Below are positions 60,702-64,000 of a stretch of DNA of 64,000 nucleotides, in pieces. The notes under the pieces were generated by a model. The model did not search any database and was not told where the DNA came from. It saw nothing but the letters and a program-made list of their open reading frames with translations. The position numbers and the translations under genes were made by a program. The stretch's first letter is position 1. Every line of letters begins with the position of its first letter. Origin of the DNA: Paenibacillus sp. HGH0039 (GTDB lineage: Bacteria > Bacillota > Bacilli > Paenibacillales > NBRC-103111); assembly GCF_000411255.1 (NCBI RefSeq), contig NZ_KE150413.1, positions 1,960,580 to 2,024,579 of the forward strand, in the 5' to 3' direction.

Positions 60702-61433
60702 TTAACTTGTTCCGGCGGACAGGTTCATCCTGCGGACATAGCGGGCGGACAGAAGAATGCTGCATTCAAACAGCGCGATCAGCGGAATCGTGACGGCAAT
60801 GTGGGAGAAGAAGTCGGGAGGCGAGATCGAAGCCCCGACGATTGCCAGTCCGATGTAGGTATATTTGCGCGTTTTACGCAAGTTTTCGGGCGTCAGCAGA
60901 CCGAGCCTTGTCAGAAACAGCACGAGGAGCGGCAGCTCGAACGCGATCCCGAGCGGGAACACGACGTTGAAGACGAGTCCGAAAAAACGGTCGATGCCGT
61001 AGGTCTCGGCGGCCCCGATGCTGCGGTTGATGGTCTGCATAAACCGGATCATCATCGGAAGGACGACCGTGTAGCCGAAAGCGGCGCCCGACAGGAAAAG
61101 CGCGAAGGAAGCGGGGACATAGATCAGCGTCCCTTTGGCCTCCTGCTCGCTCAGGCCCGGCCGGACAAACGCCCACAGCTGGTACAAGAGCAGCGGCAGC
61201 GTGAGCAGGACGGCGAACAAAACGGCGCATTTCATGTAAATGGCCAAGCCGTCCGGAAGGGCGAACACGTTCCAGTGAAACGAAAGCGCCGCCGGAGAAT
61301 CTTTTACCGCGTTCAGAATAGCGGGGGAGACGTAAAGCCCTCCGATCAGAGCCAGCAAAAACCAGGCTGCCACTAGAATCAGCCGTTTGCGCAGCTCCTC
61401 CAGATGACCGATTATTTCGGATGGCCGGTCCAT
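60702..61433 (-). CDS. tatC: Twin-arginine translocase subunit TatC
   Basis: The 243-residue protein has six membrane helices and starts IIGHLEELRKRLI, the conserved TatC head that reads the twin-arginine signal. It also has FALFLSGAAFGY and the SPPDFFSHI motif after helix four. It sits 44 bases upstream of tatA and 39 bases downstream of the GMC oxidoreductase gene, in one apparent operon with a Tat substrate. Confidence 0.95.
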   Translation of the reverse strand: MDRPSEIIGHLEELRKRLILVAAWFLLALIGGLYVSPAILNAVKDSPAALSFHWNVFALPDGLAIYMKCAVLFAVLLTLPLLLYQLWAFVRPGLSEQEAKGTLIYVPASFALFLSGAAFGYTVVLPMMIRFMQTINRSIGAAETYGIDRFFGLVFNVVFPLGIAFELPLLVLFLTRLGLLTPENLRKTRKYTYIGLAIVGASISPPDFFSHIAVTIPLIALFECSILLSARYVRRMNLSAGTS

Positions 61434-61472
61434 AAGCCGTCACCTCATTTCCATGCCCGGGGCCCTGACGGT

Positions 61473-63194
61473 TCAGACCAGCGGGCCGCTTTTTTTCAAA
61501 TAAGTCAAAATTCCTTCGGCGGCGCGGTAAGCGAGTGCCCCCAGTGTTCCGGTCGGATTATACCCGCTGTTGTGAGGGAAAGCGGAAGCGCCGACGACAA
61601 ACAGATTTTCGACATCCCACATTTGCATGTAGCTGTTGACGGCGGAGGTTGAAGGGTCGGCCCCCATGATAACGCCTCCCGTGTTATGGGTGGACTGATA
61701 GGGCACGATGTTATAGGTGCTGATCGTGTTGGACGTCTCGACCTTGGTCGGTTTCATTTCCTTCATCACGGCCGTCGTTTTCTCGGCGAGGTATTTGACC
61801 ATTTCCTTGTCCTGGTCTTCGAAATCGTAAGTCAGGCGGAGCAAGGGAAGCCCGTAAATATCCTTGTAGGTCGGATCAAGGTCCAGATAGTGATGCTGCC
61901 AAGGCATGTTGGCGCCCTGCGTGCTGACGTTCAGGAACCGGTTGGCGTATTTGATCGTGGTCTGCTTAAAATCTTTGCCCCACCTCGGGGTGCCTTGGGG
62001 CGCCGGGTTGTGGGCGATCGGACGCAGGCCGGCCTGGGTAAAGCGGATGTTCGCCCCGTGCAGAAAATTAAGGGAGCTGTGGTCGAAGTTGTCGCCGTTA
62101 AAATCGTCGAAGCAGCTCCCCAGCGCCCCCGCCCCCGCGAAGATGTTAAACTCCTGGTCGTCGTAAAAACCGGCTGCGCCCCCGCCCGTAATCTGATAGG
62201 CGTAGTTTTTGCCGATGACGCCCGTGCCGCTTTTCGGATCGTAAGGTTTGCCCAGATTGGACGTGAGCAGAAGCCGGACGTTGTTGAACACATAACTCGC
62301 CAGAATGACAAGGTCCGCAGGCTGCTCGAATTCTTCGCCGGTAGGCGTATTGACATACACGACGCCCGTCACTTTGCCCCCGGTGTGCAAAAGCTTGATG
62401 ACGTTCGAGTTGGTGCGGATTTCGAGATTGCCGGTCTTCTCGGCAACGGGAATAACGGTAACGACAGGATCGGCTTTCGCCCCGTACTCGCACCCGTACC
62501 GTTCGCAGAACGCGCAGTACTGGCAGGCCGCACGGGCGATTCCGTCGGGATTCGTGTAGTTCTCCGACAAGTTGGCGGACGGGATGGCATAGGGGTGATA
62601 GCCGAGCTTTTTGGCGGCGTCCTCGAAAAGGACCATGCCCGGCGTCTTTTTCATCGGGCCGGTAGGAAAGGCGGCGGAACGCTTGCCGACCATTTCGTTT
62701 TGCTCCTTTTCGCCGGAGATTCCGGCCATTTTCTCATACTTGTCGAAGTACGGCTCCAACTGGTCGTAGGTGATGCCCCAGTCCTGCAGCATCATGCCCT
62801 GCGGAATTTTATTTTTGCCGTAGCGTTCAATCGTTTTGGAGCGGATTTCGAAATCGTAGGGCAGAAAACGGTAGTTCTGTCCGTTCCAGTGCACGCCGGC
62901 CCCGCCGACGCCGTCTCCCATCAGGAAGGAACCGTAGGAACGCATCGGAAGGGCGCGTACTTTCTCGCTGCTGCGGAACGTCACCGTCTCCTTCGACAAG
63001 TCCTGCATCAGCTCGTAGCGCTGGGAATAGCGGAGTTCGTCGTGGGCCATGTAGTAATCTTCGGTTTTGCGGCTTTTGCCGCGTTCAAGCGCGACGACTT
63101 TATGCCCGGCCTTCGTTAACTCCGCGGCCAGAATACCGCCGGACCAGCCCATTCCGACGATCAGGATAGGTACTTTGGGAAGTTTGGTTGCCAT
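61473..63194 (-). CDS. GMC-family oxidoreductase, gluconate/sugar dehydrogenase large-subunit type
   Basis: The 573-residue flavoprotein has an FAD-binding GMGWSGGILAAEL (about 13-25) and HWNGQNYRF, a cysteine-rich RAACQYCAFCERYGCEYG segment, and the C-terminal NTGGVIMGADP and NPTGTLGALAYRAAE blocks. This fits the membrane-bound gluconate 2-dehydrogenase type, which oxidises a sugar acid or alcohol and passes electrons on. ATG 63194 follows GGAGGAG. It probably travels as a complex with the Tat-signal small subunit encoded upstream. Confidence 0.85.
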   Translation of the reverse strand: MATKLPKVPILIVGMGWSGGILAAELTKAGHKVVALERGKSRKTEDYYMAHDELRYSQRYELMQDLSKETVTFRSSEKVRALPMRSYGSFLMGDGVGGAGVHWNGQNYRFLPYDFEIRSKTIERYGKNKIPQGMMLQDWGITYDQLEPYFDKYEKMAGISGEKEQNEMVGKRSAAFPTGPMKKTPGMVLFEDAAKKLGYHPYAIPSANLSENYTNPDGIARAACQYCAFCERYGCEYGAKADPVVTVIPVAEKTGNLEIRTNSNVIKLLHTGGKVTGVVYVNTPTGEEFEQPADLVILASYVFNNVRLLLTSNLGKPYDPKSGTGVIGKNYAYQITGGGAAGFYDDQEFNIFAGAGALGSCFDDFNGDNFDHSSLNFLHGANIRFTQAGLRPIAHNPAPQGTPRWGKDFKQTTIKYANRFLNVSTQGANMPWQHHYLDLDPTYKDIYGLPLLRLTYDFEDQDKEMVKYLAEKTTAVMKEMKPTKVETSNTISTYNIVPYQSTHNTGGVIMGADPSTSAVNSYMQMWDVENLFVVGASAFPHNSGYNPTGTLGALAYRAAEGILTYLKKSGPLV

Positions 63195-63213
63195 TCTTCG
63201 TTGCTCCTCCTTG

Positions 63214-63999
63214 TCAGGAATGATTCGTGTGGTCGTGCAAGCTGAGCGGTTCCATGACGGCAAACTCTTTTTTATCAATGATCGCCGTATAGCTCATCTG
63301 GTCGCCGGGGTATTTGCGCATTCTCCAGCCCGCCATGTTTTTGTTGCCGCCGTAAAGCGGGTCCGCATACGCGCCTTCGATGGTCAAGCTGCGCAGCATC
63401 TCGAAAAAAGTCTGGCTCGGTACGCCGTTCAGCTGCACATCTTTGCCGCTTTCGAACGCTTTCAGCACTTCGTCCTGCTCGTTCTCGGCTAGGTCCGCGA
63501 AGCCTTTCTGATACTTTTGCCTGCTGTGGTCGTTCATGACCGTAAGGCCCATAACAAAAAGCTCATGCCGCTTGTAGCTGGCCTGGTAGCCCTGAGTCGC
63601 CTCGGCTTTATAAAAGGGACCCATCATATAATCGCGGGCGTTCATCCCCCACTGGCCGGCAAGCTGATGGTCGATATAGTAAGCGACACCAAGCTCCTTG
63701 GCTCCGGGGCCCAGTTCGTCTTTCGGAAAAATACGCTCCGTCGCCGCTTCGGTTATACGCAGCTGCTCCTGATTGAAAAACATGGGAGCCTGGTTGTAGT
63801 CCTTGGTGTTGCCTGTTTGTGCCTGCCCTTGACCCTGGGGAGTGCCCGGAGCGGCCTGCTTGTTCTTGGCCATGGAATTGCCGACAATACCGCCGACGAC
63901 TCCACCCGCCACAATTCCGCCGAGCGCTACGCCGGACAGTTTCAGAAACTTCCGCCGGGATTCGTCCCGGGGCTGTTTGGTCTGCTGATTTTCTGACAT
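63214..63999 (-). CDS. Gluconate 2-dehydrogenase subunit 3-like protein with Tat signal
   Basis: A twin-arginine signal (ESRRKFLKLSGVALGGIV, Arg15-Arg16) is followed by a Gly-rich membrane segment. The body belongs to the gluconate 2-dehydrogenase small-subunit 3 family (FPKDELGPGAKELGVAYYID, QVPSQTFFEMLRSLTIEGAY-like end). It should carry its GMC partner across the membrane by the Tat route. The ATG is one base from the window end, so its ribosome-binding site is not visible. First visible gene of the tatAC operon. Confidence 0.85.
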   Translation of the reverse strand: MSENQQTKQPRDESRRKFLKLSGVALGGIVAGGVVGGIVGNSMAKNKQAAPGTPQGQGQAQTGNTKDYNQAPMFFNQEQLRITEAATERIFPKDELGPGAKELGVAYYIDHQLAGQWGMNARDYMMGPFYKAEATQGYQASYKRHELFVMGLTVMNDHSRQKYQKGFADLAENEQDEVLKAFESGKDVQLNGVPSQTFFEMLRSLTIEGAYADPLYGGNKNMAGWRMRKYPGDQMSYTAIIDKKEFAVMEPLSLHDHTNHS

Positions 64000-64000
64000 G

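Overview
The window reads as a chromosomal segment of a spore-forming, Gram-positive Bacillales bacterium, most likely Paenibacillus or a close relative. The gene order cotE, mutS, mutL, miaA, hfq, spoVK, hflX, ynbB-like lyase, glnR, glnA, lexA, yneA and ynzC follows the Bacillus subtilis arrangement. Spore genes (cotE, spoVK, a BclA-like collagen protein), strong AGGAGG ribosome-binding sites, Bacillus-type LexA boxes and a GlnR site support this. Most of the window has moderately high GC.

Region 1 (1-480) holds the end of a secreted zinc-metallopeptidase-like gene. Region 2 (about 480-8290) is an AT-rich island that looks horizontally acquired. It carries a zinc-ribbon membrane protein with an in-frame stop, a Cap4-type (DUF4297) nuclease next to a zinc-hook ABC ATPase (a Lamassu / ABC three-component-like defence core), a PD-(D/E)XK nuclease-like gene, and a membrane-anchored PD-(D/E)XK protein split by a frameshift at CTTTAA. 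Around these lie broken gene pieces, including two diverged copies of the same DUF255 (YyaL-like) fragment.

Region 3 (8330-29570) is ordinary accessory chromosome. It has a GH18 glycosidase with six N-terminal repeats, a small membrane operon beside a Fur box, a DUF1540 gene, a DUF309 gene coupled to a two-component system, and a MacAB-like export operon ending in a large secreted protein. It continues with an MFS transporter, a beta-carbonic anhydrase, a HesB-like protein, an M32 carboxypeptidase, a NitT/TauT-type ABC importer and an aromatic acid exporter-like protein.

Region 4 (29580-45500) begins with the collagen-like spore-surface gene and an 850-bp gene-poor gap. Next come cotE, an amidoligase-like gene, mutS, an S41 protease, mutL, an RsmJ-like methyltransferase, miaA, hfq and a class A penicillin-binding protein. 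Region 5 (45500-50770) includes a striking 73-residue protein that is 48 percent methionine, a short-chain dehydrogenase, a GNAT acetyltransferase, and a lipoate ligase coupled to a zinc-ribbon protein.

Region 6 (50900-59550) runs spoVK, hflX, the lyase, glnR-glnA, and then lexA divergent from yneA with three LexA boxes between them. ynzC and a HAD phosphatase follow. Region 7 (59600-64000), all on the minus strand, has mtnD and an operon in which a Tat-signal GMC oxidoreductase small subunit and its GMC partner precede tatC and tatA.

No rRNA, tRNA, CRISPR array, integrase or intact insertion sequence was seen. All family names come from motif recognition by eye, without database searches.
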